Assembly (NCBI GenBank): GCA_026388315.1
Contig: JAPLKA010000037.1
Coordinates: forward strand, 1-34,258
From: Pseudomonadota bacterium
GTDB lineage: Bacteria; Desulfobacterota; Syntrophorhabdia; Syntrophorhabdales; Syntrophorhabdaceae
Direction: 5' to 3'
DNA length: 34,258 nt
The notes below the pieces were generated by a model. It was given only the letters and a program-made list of their open reading frames with translations. It was not told where the DNA came from and did not search any database. A program made the position numbers and the translations under genes. Positions 1 to 8,161 of this stretch are shown here, piece by piece. Position 1 is the stretch's first letter. Each line of letters begins with the position of its first letter.

Positions 1-1
1 A

Positions 2-388
2 GAATGGGAATATGCAGCCCGTAGTGGCGGTAAGAAAGAGAAATATGCAGGCACAAGCTCCAATTCAAACCTTGGAAGCTATGCCTGGTACGCCTCTAAC
101 TCAAGCAAAACAACCCACCCCGTAGGCCGGAAACGACCCAATTCCCTCGGTCTTTACGACATGTCCGGCAATGTCTGGGAATGGGTGTCTGACTGGTACG
201 GTAAAGACTATTATTCCAGCAGCCCCAGAGACAATCCCGGAGGACCTTCTATTGGTAGTACCCGGGTCCTTCGTGGCGGCGGGTGGGGCTACAATCCGGG
301 GAACGTCCGGGCTTCCTACCGGGACTTCAACAGTCCGTCGTACAGGGGCAGCATCTACGGGTTTCGGGTTGTCACATCCCATAGGTAG
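2..388 (+). CDS. FGE-sulfatase (SUMF1)-like protein, 5'-truncated by window edge
   Basis: Only the last 128 codons are present; the frame is open to the left edge. Family hallmarks are visible: EWEYAARSG near the left edge, GLYDMSGNVWEWVSDW in the middle, RVLRGGGW, and a final GFRVV. These belong to the formylglycine-generating-enzyme/sulfatase-modifying fold, a C-type-lectin-like fold also used in binding proteins with no oxidase activity. The catalytic cysteines of true FGE cannot be judged from this end alone. Between the GGGW and GFRVV motifs most non-scaffold codons have the form NNC (GGC, TAC, AAC, GTC, TCC, TAC, GAC, TTC, AAC and so on), as in variable regions of diversity-generating retroelements. 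A perfect 7-bp hairpin follows 67 bases after the stop. Family assignment is sure; the biochemical role is not. Confidence 0.85.
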   Translation, partial: EWEYAARSGGKKEKYAGTSSNSNLGSYAWYASNSSKTTHPVGRKRPNSLGLYDMSGNVWEWVSDWYGKDYYSSSPRDNPGGPSIGSTRVLRGGGWGYNPGNVRASYRDFNSPSYRGSIYGFRVVTSHR

Positions 389-455
389 TTGTTTTATGGG
401 TTCTGAATTTGTAATTATTGATTGTATAATTTTACCAGGGAGCAGTTGAAGAAAC

Positions 456-476
456 TTTATAGCCCGAGACTATAAA
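456..476. terminator. 7-bp hairpin downstream of the FGE-like gene
   Basis: TTTATAG and CTATAAA form a perfect 7-bp stem around a 7-base loop (CCCGAGA). There is no U-run directly after it, so it is a weak terminator candidate. It could instead be a structural element downstream of the possible variable region of the preceding gene, since diversity-generating retroelements often place a hairpin there. Confidence 0.4.
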
Positions 477-502
477 ATATCGAGATCATTAGAAGGAGAG
501 TG

Positions 503-1165
503 ATGTCTTCCAAGGCAAAACCGGATACAGTGAAACACACCGGTGCAAAGGCTGGTGACATTCTTGTTGGAAGAGAGAAAAAAAATCAAGGCCTGCGAAT
601 TAGAGTCCATAGCAGTCAAAAGGAAGTGGGAACGCGTATTGAAGGCGGTTTCGAACTGCTTGATGCCGGAAACGGTGACTATGCATCCTCGATGTCGGAA
701 TTTACAGGCCATCAGTTCGAGAACGCACGACAACTTATCGATTTAATAAAAACCAAACCAGCCGGGAAGAGATGTAAATTCATACTTGGCAGGGATATGC
801 TCCGTATCGAGGCGCCCACAGGGCTTTCAGCCGAAGCTGAGTTCCCTGAAGGGAAAGAGTTTGAGCGAAAACATAAGGCGAGAGAACGAAGCCAGGTGGT
901 CATAAGACTGGCTAAAGAGAATTTCAGACAAAAAAATAACGGACAGCTCTGTTGCGAAGTATGCTACTTTAGTTTTCATTCAGTCTATGGGCAGATAGGA
1001 AGTGACTATATCGAGGGCCACCACCTCTTGCCTCTCAGTGAACTCGATGGCAGAAGGAAGACGCGGGTCGAGGACATAGCTCTGGTTTGCTCCAACTGCC
1101 ATCGAATGTTGCATAGACGAAGACCGTGGTTAGGTGTGTCGGAACTAAAGAAATTATTGGCGTGA
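503..1165 (+). CDS. HNH endonuclease domain protein
   Basis: A protein of 220 residues. The C-terminal third is an HNH (beta-beta-alpha metal) nuclease: zinc-type cysteines at C151 and C154, the catalytic-type EGHH at residues 171-174, and CSNCHRMLH at 196-204 supplying the second CxxC pair and a further histidine. The N-terminal 120 residues resemble nothing I recognise and may be a recognition domain. The ATG at 503 is preferred over the GTG at 500, because AGGAG (494-498) is only one base from the GTG. It stands alone, between the FGE-like gene and a broken lipoprotein gene. Likely role is DNA cleavage, as in restriction or other defence nucleases; the target is unknown. Confidence 0.75.
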   Translation: MSSKAKPDTVKHTGAKAGDILVGREKKNQGLRIRVHSSQKEVGTRIEGGFELLDAGNGDYASSMSEFTGHQFENARQLIDLIKTKPAGKRCKFILGRDMLRIEAPTGLSAEAEFPEGKEFERKHKARERSQVVIRLAKENFRQKNNGQLCCEVCYFSFHSVYGQIGSDYIEGHHLLPLSELDGRRKTRVEDIALVCSNCHRMLHRRRPWLGVSELKKLLA

Positions 1166-1268
1166 CAGAACGAGGCGATACTGCTCTGGCTGATCTTCAT
1201 ATTATGAAAGAGGTGGTATAAATTGCCACGATTTTATAGACTATTCCTAATTATATTGCGAGGTAAAT

Positions 1269-1496
1269 ATGAAAAAATAATTTTTTGTTTTTTTGTGTGT
1301 AATTATATTCTGTGCCATAGTCTTTGGATGCGCATCTTTTTTTCACCAAGTCCTGAACAGATTGCTGCAGCAGACTACGGAACATATCTCGATAATTACA
1401 AGACTTGGTAAAGGATGTATAGTGTCTATTTTGTTAAAGAATCCGGATAGTGTTGTTTGTGCTGGTTGGCGAGGGCCAGCAAAAGGATGTAAATAA
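1269..1496 (+). pseudogene. Broken small lipoprotein gene (frameshifted, internal stop)
   Basis: The ATG at 1269 is followed by MKK and then a stop. The same frame then resumes with a hydrophobic stretch ending in the lipobox-like VFGCAS. The conserved middle, SPEQIAAADYGTYLDNYK, lies in another frame (about 1346-1408), and the tail ILLKNPDSVV continues in the first frame to the stop at 1494-1496. Joined across the shifts, the pieces give one short lipoprotein of a kind I recognise as widespread but functionally unknown (PxxIAAADYGxYPxNY followed by LKDPxS). Several A- and T-runs are likely slippage points. It needs at least two frameshifts and one stop to be bypassed, so it is probably dead. 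Confidence 0.6.
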
Positions 1497-1518
1497 TAAG
1501 TAGACCAAGGAGTCCACA

Positions 1519-2061
1519 ATGGATGAAAGAGATCAAATAGAATTGTCTTCTGATAATATGGTCAAAATCTATGAAATATTTAGAAAAAACCTATTGGCAT
1601 CGATGAATCTCCATAGACAACATGCCCAACACTATTTGACATTTATTGCAGTTGTAACAGCGGCAACCATCGCCGGTTTTGTTGCTATGCTTAATGCGAA
1701 CTCATCTAAAACCTGTTTTTTGGTAGTAGGCCCTATTTTCAACGTTTATCTCAGTGTATTGGCAATTTGCATGTGCAACCGCTACTATAAGGGATTTCTT
1801 GAGGAAGTCAGTGTAACTGCCAAAATTGAAGAACTAATTGGCTTGTCAACTCCTCATAGTCAAAGACAAAACAGTTGTTTCAAAGAAGATGAAACAATAG
1901 TGCCGTCGAGATGGATAAAGGGAAGAGAACGATTTAAAAATTCTGCTGATTTTGTAAAGGACAACATGAATAGGGGTTCAAATAAAGTATTGCATTTTAC
2001 GTTTGTGGGATTGATAATTGTCAATATTGTCATGGCAGTACTCATCGTTTTCTTGTTTTAG
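1519..2061 (+). CDS. Small three-helix membrane protein, unknown function
   Basis: A protein of 180 residues started by an ATG 6 bases after AAGGAG (1507-1512). Three hydrophobic segments are seen at about residues 40-59, 66-86 and 158-180, with a polar loop of about 70 residues between the second and third. The layout of a helical N-terminus, a TM hairpin and a soluble stretch resembles SLATT/RipA-like small membrane proteins, some of which sit in defence or conflict loci, but I see no diagnostic motif. It lies just upstream of a caspase-like gene on the same strand. Function unknown; a membrane role is the only safe statement. Confidence 0.6.
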   Translation: MDERDQIELSSDNMVKIYEIFRKNLLASMNLHRQHAQHYLTFIAVVTAATIAGFVAMLNANSSKTCFLVVGPIFNVYLSVLAICMCNRYYKGFLEEVSVTAKIEELIGLSTPHSQRQNSCFKEDETIVPSRWIKGRERFKNSADFVKDNMNRGSNKVLHFTFVGLIIVNIVMAVLIVFLF

Positions 2062-2147
2062 GTGATGTAAACGATTTTTGGCTGACACAGGAAGACTACA
2101 CGTGGTCATATAATTTTAATTAATTGCAAGAGTACAGAGGAAAAAAT

Positions 2148-4736
2148 ATGAAAATCATTTTAATCGTTCTGCTCATGATTTCTTTGTTCATCACGCCTGT
2201 TTTTGCCTATAAAGATACTTTATTGTTACCTAACGGAAAGAAGCTTACCTTGAAAAGGTTAGGTAGAGACTGGGAACCTTACAGTGTCTTACTTGATGGA
2301 AAACCGATTTATAAGGGCAGTGATCAAGTTATGTTCCTTGAGAAGGCATTCCTCTTAAGCAATGGAGTAGCAGTTATAGTTGAGGAAGCATGTGGGGGGA
2401 ATGCGTGTGAAAGCTACCCACATTATTTTTTGACAGTTTACCACGACAATAAGGTTAAGGTTTCTAAAGATATTGGCGGTAAGGTTGTTAAATCCGAGCA
2501 AAAAGGTGACACAGTTACTCTACTTGTGGCTGAAAATTTGTTAAGGAAAATTTACAAACAGATCATCTATAAAGATGGCCAGATAACAAAATTGAAAACA
2601 ATAGACAATTGGACTGGCAAAAAAGGAAAGGTATTGCCAGTTTCGGAAATATTCAAGATGGTTGGCAAATACCCTTATGAAATTCTAAGCGATTTAAACG
2701 TAAAGACTACCATCATGGACAAGTTAAAGATAAATGAAAATATATACAACGAATTTGATAAAAGAGTGACTTTTACCAGTCCATCAACAATCAATGGGTC
2801 GACTCTGGTTTTGAAAGGCAGTATAAAATATACATCAACTGCCGGTATATTACAGGTTAGCAAAAATGGCGATATAAGCATGTTCTTTTATGATGAAGAC
2901 AAAAAAGGTTTTTATTATACAAATTCGCCCAAGCATGCTTCTTCAATTGATGAAATTTCAGCAGAAAATTTCTATAGTACGATGGTCCAAGGCAAAATGA
3001 ATGTCCAACATAACTATCTAAACAATGTGAAAAATATCGTTCTCCTTATTGATAAGGGAACAAGATCGCAAAACGAGGTCTTCACTACACCAGGAATACC
3101 CACCCAAACGGCCAAGAAAGATACTTTACCTCCATCAGTAACCACAAAACAACGAAAAGCATCACCCGATTTATTAATCAGCTCGATATCATTTAGTGAA
3201 CCATCGGGCAACGGAGCTCTTGATGCAGGAGAAAAGGGTTCGATCATTGTTAAAGCAAAAAATAACGGTAAGGGTGAAGCATTAGGAGTCGCTTTACTCA
3301 TCGAGACAATCGACGCCAAAGGCAATGCCAGTTCTATTAATGGTATGAATTTCCGCAGCAAACTTCATATAGGCACCATTGAATCCGGCGAAGAAAAGAC
3401 ATTTTCTATTGACATAACTGCATCCGAAGATATTCCCACATCAGGTGTAATTATCAAAGCTACTTTATCGGAAGAAGGCGGTTTTGATTCTCAGCCGGTT
3501 GCAATTTCTTTCAAAACAAAAGAACTTGTACCTCCTCTTCTTCAAGTGGCAAAAGTAGAGATTCAAGATGTAGATGGCAAGAGGATCATTACTAAAGGTA
3601 AAGAAATAAATATAGCGTTAACGATACAGAATGCGGGAATTGGCGTAGCGAGGGATATTGTCGCAACGATAGAATCTCAGAATAAAGAGATCGTGTTATT
3701 TGGAGAGAATCAATTTAAAATTGGTAGTATTTCGCCGGGAGCGTCAAGCAAGGCTAATTTCACTATAAATGTTACACGACGGTATTCCGGTTCAAATACG
3801 CTGCCTATTTTTTTCAGAATTGATGAAAAACAGGAAAGATTTTCTGTTAAACCAAATATTGAGTTAGTAATTAACGAAGAAGCGCCTGAAATAAAGATTG
3901 TCAAGATTGAAGCGAAAGAAACCCCATTACCGATAATAAAAACAGAAACTGATCAGACGAATATAAATGTAGTCCCTAAATTCACTAAAGATGAGAAGGT
4001 TTTCGGGCCAAATGATGTGGCGGTTGTAATAGGCATCGAGCAATATCGGAAGAATCTCCCAAAATCAGAATATTCATACAATGATGCAAAGCTAATAAAA
4101 AACTATCTGGAAGCCATGGGATTTTCCCCAAGAAATACCGAGTACCTCCTGAATGAAAACGCAACTCGCACAGACATTCAGAAGACAATTGAAAGATGGC
4201 TCCCCAATAGATCGAAAAAGGAAAGCAAGGTCTTCATTTATTACTCTGGCCATGGTGCACCTGACCCGAAGACAGGCGAGGCATATATTGTTCCTTATGA
4301 TGGTGATCCTGAATATATCTCGGACACCGGGTATTCTCTTAAAAAACTATATGAAAACCTGAGAAAGCTTGAAGTAAATGAGATCATTGTTGCTCTCGAC
4401 ACATGTTTTTCGGGTATGGGCGGTCGGTCTGTCCTTGCCAAGGGGGTACGTCCAGCTGTAATTACCTTGAAGACGAATGCCCCTCCTCAAAACACAGTTG
4501 TGCTTTCTGCTACACAGGGGGAACAGATCAGCACATCGTCACCAGACAAAGAGCATGGGCTTTTTACGTACTATTTCCTGAAGGCAATAAAAGAGGGGAA
4601 GAAGTCTATCCCTGACGTATATGAGTACATAAAACCACGTGTGGAGGATGAGGCAAAACGGCTGAACGTGAGCCAAAGCCCAGCAATATACCCTGATACC
4701 GGTAGTTTACATGGTGGATTTGCTTTGGTTAAGTGA
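2148..4736 (+). CDS. Secreted caspase-like (peptidase C14) protein with CARDB-like repeats
   Basis: A protein of 862 residues. The ATG at 2148 follows AGAGG and opens a classic signal peptide (MKIILIVLLMISLFITPVFA, cleavage near residue 20), so a longer TTG start at 2124 is unlikely. Residues about 345-600 hold two CARDB/NEW3-like beta-sandwich repeats (for example LDAGEKGSIIVKAKNNG). The C-terminal domain (about 625-860) is a caspase fold: VVIGIEQY opens it, the catalytic histidine is H702 in YYSGHG, and the catalytic cysteine is C753 in DTCFSG. Both residues of the dyad are present, so it should be active. Specificity is unknown; bacterial members usually cut after basic residues. The signal peptide places it in the periplasm or outside. 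Caspase and FGE-like genes often co-occur, and an FGE-like gene lies 1.8 kb upstream. Confidence 0.85.
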   Translation: MKIILIVLLMISLFITPVFAYKDTLLLPNGKKLTLKRLGRDWEPYSVLLDGKPIYKGSDQVMFLEKAFLLSNGVAVIVEEACGGNACESYPHYFLTVYHDNKVKVSKDIGGKVVKSEQKGDTVTLLVAENLLRKIYKQIIYKDGQITKLKTIDNWTGKKGKVLPVSEIFKMVGKYPYEILSDLNVKTTIMDKLKINENIYNEFDKRVTFTSPSTINGSTLVLKGSIKYTSTAGILQVSKNGDISMFFYDEDKKGFYYTNSPKHASSIDEISAENFYSTMVQGKMNVQHNYLNNVKNIVLLIDKGTRSQNEVFTTPGIPTQTAKKDTLPPSVTTKQRKASPDLLISSISFSEPSGNGALDAGEKGSIIVKAKNNGKGEALGVALLIETIDAKGNASSINGMNFRSKLHIGTIESGEEKTFSIDITASEDIPTSGVIIKATLSEEGGFDSQPVAISFKTKELVPPLLQVAKVEIQDVDGKRIITKGKEINIALTIQNAGIGVARDIVATIESQNKEIVLFGENQFKIGSISPGASSKANFTINVTRRYSGSNTLPIFFRIDEKQERFSVKPNIELVINEEAPEIKIVKIEAKETPLPIIKTETDQTNINVVPKFTKDEKVFGPNDVAVVIGIEQYRKNLPKSEYSYNDAKLIKNYLEAMGFSPRNTEYLLNENATRTDIQKTIERWLPNRSKKESKVFIYYSGHGAPDPKTGEAYIVPYDGDPEYISDTGYSLKKLYENLRKLEVNEIIVALDTCFSGMGGRSVLAKGVRPAVITLKTNAPPQNTVVLSATQGEQISTSSPDKEHGLFTYYFLKAIKEGKKSIPDVYEYIKPRVEDEAKRLNVSQSPAIYPDTGSLHGGFALVK

Positions 4737-4941
4737 GGTATATTTTAAAAAACATATCTCTTTATCGGTATGACCATATGAAATTTTCCGATGAGATGCA
4801 GGCGGCAACCCGGCAAGGAAATTTCCCCTGTCCCCAAGGTTATCTTTTTGCTGCAGACCTCAATTGTCCCCATCTTTGAAGCTTATACAATCTTGACAGC
4901 TTTCGAGGTGTAAGGTATATTCAACGAAAAAGGGGCACCAT

Positions 4942-5640
4942 ATGAAACCAGCGGTTAGGATTTTCTTTATTGTTCTCGTTATCGGGTTGTTTGTTGGATG
5001 TGGAGGGAAGAAATCGGGTATCGAAGGAAAGGTGCTTGACGGCAAAGGGCAACCCATGTCCGGGGTAAAAATCATCGCAAAACAGGTACAGCCTATCAAG
5101 GGATATGAGCGATTCGAAACCACAACCGGCTCAGATGGAGTCTTCCTGTTCAAGGAGCTTTTCCCCGCATCGGAATATTCAATTTTTCCATTGTCGGATA
5201 AATGGAAGATGTCTGCCGAAGTAAATCTACTGAGCGGTCCCGAAGGACAGACAAGCTTACTCCCGTCACCTATTACGATCCGATTCACCGTGTCAAGCGA
5301 TGGCATCATAACAGACAATCAGTCGGGGCTCCAGTGGGTGCCCGCGCAGAATCAGCGTGTAAGTTGGTTTCAGGCCCAAGACTATGCACAGAACCTCTCT
5401 CTTGGCGGCGGCGGATGGAGGCTGCCCACCAGATCGGAACTGAAAAACATATATAATAAATTAATGAAAGGTGGTGCAGACCCTGTTTTCCATATTAATA
5501 AAGATAATTGGGCATGGGCCTCGGAAACTCGGGGTGAGGATGCGTGGACTGTCAATTTCCGGTCTGGCAACGAGTACTTGGGAGCCCCCAGTGTCCCTTT
5601 CTACGCTGCTCGCGTGCTGGCGGTTCGTTCCGCGAAGTGA
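4942..5640 (+). CDS. Lipoprotein with carboxypeptidase-regulatory-like and DUF1566 domains
   Basis: A protein of 232 residues. A signal peptide ends in LFVGC, putting the lipidated cysteine at position 20. Residues about 28-75 (GIEGKVLDGKGQPMSGVKI) form a carboxypeptidase-regulatory-like beta-sandwich. Residues about 115-230 match the DUF1566 (Lcl C-terminal) domain, with TDNQSGLQWV, GGWRLPTRSEL and a final AARVLAVRS. DUF1566 is distantly related to FGE/C-type-lectin folds. It starts at an ATG 6 bases after AAGGGG. Probably a surface or periplasmic binding lipoprotein; the ligand is unknown. Confidence 0.75.
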   Translation: MKPAVRIFFIVLVIGLFVGCGGKKSGIEGKVLDGKGQPMSGVKIIAKQVQPIKGYERFETTTGSDGVFLFKELFPASEYSIFPLSDKWKMSAEVNLLSGPEGQTSLLPSPITIRFTVSSDGIITDNQSGLQWVPAQNQRVSWFQAQDYAQNLSLGGGGWRLPTRSELKNIYNKLMKGGADPVFHINKDNWAWASETRGEDAWTVNFRSGNEYLGAPSVPFYAARVLAVRSAK

Positions 5641-6649
5641 TGTGGAAGGAGGGTTAGGGGTAAAGTCTCGTTTCTTGCTCCCGCTATGATGTTAATAAAA
5701 CCAACCATTCCTTTTCGTAATCCACTATCAAGACCAAAATACCCCTATACAACAGTTGTAGGTGTTCTAAATAACAGGCAAATTCAACTTTCACTATGGT
5801 TACCCCTGAGTATTACTAAGTGAAAGTCACTACAAAAACCCATCTGCTGCAAATCCCTGATATCCCCGCTACCGGATGACCCGACCCCCCGGAACAATAC
5901 TCCAGATGAAGAAGCATTTGAGGAAGGGCATTCAAGCCTTTTGTTTTTTTTAACAGTCCGGGGGGAACATTTGCCGTTGCGATCCCGTATTGAGGAATTT
6001 TCAGCTAAAATAATTCTCAACAGGGGGAAACGCAAGGCACAAAGAGCAACCCGAGAACGGCTGCCATTTCGAATCCTTTGCCTTTAGACGTGAATAGGGC
6101 ACCAGCATTCAATTAAATCGATTACAGGGCAACGTAGAGACCTGTTGTTTATTGTGTAGCAACTATTAGTCAGACGGAGGGGTTAACACAATCTGTCCCC
6201 CTATTGTCTTGAGACATGTCCCGTCAATGTCCCCTGTCCCTTGCAGGCCAGCAGTAATCATCCAGCGTTTCAACCAACCTGGAATCCTGGAGTGCATAAA
6301 CGGCACGTTGGAAAGCCTTTTTCTTTGATCCGGGTTCGGTTGAGGCTGAAATACCCTTCGAGCATGGCAAGTGGTTCATTGTCCGTTTTGGGGCGTCATA
6401 CCTGTCCCCGGACAGTTTTAAGGATATAGATGCTTCAGGATGCACATAGAGCACGTTTAGACATGGAGCTATATGGTAGGATGATATCAATGAATATTTT
6501 AAAACAGAGAATGCATAAAAAAGTACATGATCCTCGGAGAGATTCAGGTTTTTTTATTGCCTTGAAAAATAATGCGGGACAGAAGAGGGACAATTAGTCT
6601 TATGTTTTTATTACAACGTTGTAAATAGCTAATATAATTCATAAAAATA
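5641..6649. other. Gene-poor stretch with decayed coding remnants
   Basis: About 1 kb with no convincing intact gene. A frame without ATG (about 5824-6087, plus) encodes an unrecognised segment containing DEEAFEEGHSS. A second frame (6300-6528, plus) is interrupted by two TAG codons and reads like protein (for example EHGKWFIVRFG, then YLSPDSFKDI, then DDINEYFKTENA). CTGTCCC motifs recur around 6196-6250, and CTGTCC/GGACAG form a small hairpin at 6402-6415. I take this as the edge of a degraded insertion. Confidence 0.4.
6300..6528 (+). pseudogene. Unrecognised coding remnant with two in-frame TAG codons
   Basis: Reading this frame gives about 76 codons of protein-like sequence broken only by TAG after residues GCT and again after GAIW, then ended by TAA. 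The sense segments have balanced, globular-looking composition (FEHGKWFIVRF, LSPDSFKDIDASG). There is no start codon. I do not recognise the family. It could be a decayed gene or a chance open frame; the identity of both interrupting stops (TAG) is noted but not over-read. Confidence 0.3.
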
Positions 6650-7033
6650 TTGATATCATTAGACCACAAATCGGTACATGCAGTGAGGCTTGACCAGTAT
6701 GCGCTATGTTTCATGCTTCTTTTTGCAGTCAATGAACTCAAGGAAGAGATTGATACCCCTATCATCAAACTTGCGATTGAACTTGTTGAGTGGGAGCACA
6801 AGACAAGACAACAATTTGACCCCATTGACGTAGACAACGAATCTGCAAAAATTGAAGAACGGATAAAGCGTAAATTGAAGCTGGAGCCACAGGCAAGGCG
6901 TAAGTTACAGCAGAATACCTCAGCCCATCGAAGCGGTTTATACCTGTGGAACAATGCCCTTGAAAATCTTCTTACCGATAAACAAGTTTTCTACGACCAA
7001 AAACACAAGGTTTACATTTTGGTGAGCGAATGA
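6650..7033 (+). pseudogene. C-terminal remnant of a primase/helicase-like (DUF3987-type) protein
   Basis: An open frame of 127 codons beginning at a TTG with no ribosome-binding site, right after a stop at 6635, so the 5' part seems lost. A helical segment (YALCFMLLFAVNELKE, then IKLAIELVEWEH) is followed by a basic stretch (IEERIKRKLKLE) and a winged-helix-like tail (ENLLTDKQVFYD, KVYILVSE). This resembles the C-terminal part of the primase-helicase proteins found on integrative elements. Its position in a stretch of other element remnants supports this, but the match rests on pattern only. An ATG overlapping the stop (7030) opens an 84-codon frame that I do not consider a real gene. Confidence 0.4.
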
Positions 7034-7450
7034 GAAAAAATGTAGGCAAAACTGTAGACACCCCTAAAAACGAGCATAACAATATGATATTATTGGTAAA
7101 AGTATGCTTTTGCAGCCCCTATAGGCACGAGGATGTGTCTTCCGTGTGTGCGTTTTTTTGTGTGTATATAATATACAATCACACATTCATCTATGATTAC
7201 GAATGGTTAACCCCTATAAATGGGGTGTCTACAAAACTGTCTACAAATTATTTCAGGGACAAAAGGGGTAGCGGTTATGTGTGAAATAAAAATAATAGGA
7301 CATACTCTGTTTTTCGACAAAAGAGATTCGACCGGCAAAAGAGATTTCAAAAATGACTAAACTTGTAAAATTTGGATTTTACGATTTTACAGACTTGCAT
7401 TGCCATATTTTCAAAATTGCGTATTTTACAAGTTTTAAAGGAGGCAACAG
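7034..7450. promoter_or_regulatory. Non-coding stretch with two inverted repeats upstream of the GHKL remnant
   Basis: TGTAGACACCCC (7053-7064) and GGGGTGTCTACA (7222-7233) are a perfect 12-bp inverted pair 157 bases apart. AAACTTGTAAAAT (7359-7371) and ATTTTACAAGTTT (7423-7435) are a perfect 13-bp pair enclosing 51 bases, right before an AAAGGAGG ribosome-binding site. A direct repeat AAAAGAGATT lies near 7318-7346. The second pair looks like an operator or an RNA fold controlling the following, now broken, gene. Confidence 0.5.
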
Positions 7451-7782
7451 ATGCGTGATGTCTTAACGTCAAACAGGCAGGCTGAATATTTCGTTCCATC
7501 AGGACCAAGGTCAATTAACAGGACTTGACGAATCAAGATGGATTTTCGCTGTGTTTAAGGAACTGGTTTGACAATGCTCTTGATGCAATAAACGAATGCC
7601 AGGGCAAGAGGATTGAAATAACTTTGAGTGCGGGCGGTCTTGCCATATTCGACAGCGGCCAGGGCATACCCGAAGATGTACTCGATACGATTTATGATTT
7701 TGACAAATACGCCTTCAGTAAAAATAATTTCAGAACACCAACACGAGGTTATCAGGGCAATGCTTTGAAAGGCAGCGGATGA
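7451..7782 (+). pseudogene. GHKL ATPase (topoisomerase VI B-like) gene, frameshifted and truncated
   Basis: The ATG at 7451 has a strong AAAGGAGG six bases upstream and starts RQAEYFVPSG. After a stop, a second frame gives TGLDESRWIFAVFKELV, and a third frame continues with DNALDAINECQGKR, IFDSGQGIPEDV and TRGYQGNALKG. Joined, these are the N-box (ELVDNALDA), G1-box (DSGQGIP) and G-rich box (GYQGNALK) of a GHKL ATP-binding domain, like the topo-VI-B-like ATPases found on mobile elements. At least two frameshifts and an early stop break it. Weak traces continue to about 7970, including a phage-terminase-like EITGTDGGVIE (7902-7934). Confidence 0.7.
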
Positions 7783-7859
7783 AGATCGTCCGTTGTGACG
7801 GTAAACCTGTGGAGGTACCCTACACAGAATATTAACCCGGATGTTACCGCACAATATTT

Positions 7860-7970
7860 TGGCTAAAAAGCAGAAGCCCAAAACATTGGAGAGACAGACA
7901 GGAAATTACCGGAACCGATGGCGGAGTGATTGAGTTTAGCAGGACAGGAAGAGCGGTGTGCCTTCTATAG
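7860..7970 (+). pseudogene. Possible phage terminase small-subunit tail remnant
   Basis: In the frame ending at the TAG of 7968-7970 the sequence reads WRDRQEITGTDGGVIEF, similar to the EITGxDGGPIE signature near the C-terminus of many phage terminase small subunits. No start and no upstream domain are seen. The match is short and could be chance. Confidence 0.25.
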
Positions 7971-8023
7971 CTGGTGAATTTGGCAGTAGAGAGAAGAATC
8001 CAAAAAGCCTTGGAGGTGCTAAA

Positions 8024-8161
8024 ATGAATGAAAAAAAGCTATTTGAAATTCTTACTGTGGTTTTTGATAAGATGAGCACAAAAGAACTTGTTGAATTGAT
8101 TGCACGATTGACGGTTCTCGAAAAGTTTACATTGAATTTGCTGCTTAACGATATTGAGTGA
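8024..8161 (+). CDS. Small helical protein of 45 residues, unknown
   Basis: The ATG at 8024 lies 6 bases after GGAGGT (8012-8017), a strong start; upstream codons in the same frame have no such site. The product is short and helical (KLFEILTVVFDKM, then ELVELIARLTVLEKFTLNLLLNDIE), with a leucine-rich amphipathic second half. It sits among element remnants and may be an intact small element gene. A possible 18-codon frame follows at 8164-8220. Function unknown. Confidence 0.45.
   Translation: MNEKKLFEILTVVFDKMSTKELVELIARLTVLEKFTLNLLLNDIE

Noticed and set aside
1-500. Complete diversity-generating retroelement at the left edge
   Set aside because: No reverse transcriptase, no template repeat and no Avd directly downstream are visible; only the target-like codon pattern is reported.
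7030-7284. 84-codon frame after the primase-like remnant
   Set aside because: It has an overlapping ATG but no ribosome-binding site of its own and an odd composition rich in C, Y and H; it spans an inverted repeat and resembles no protein.
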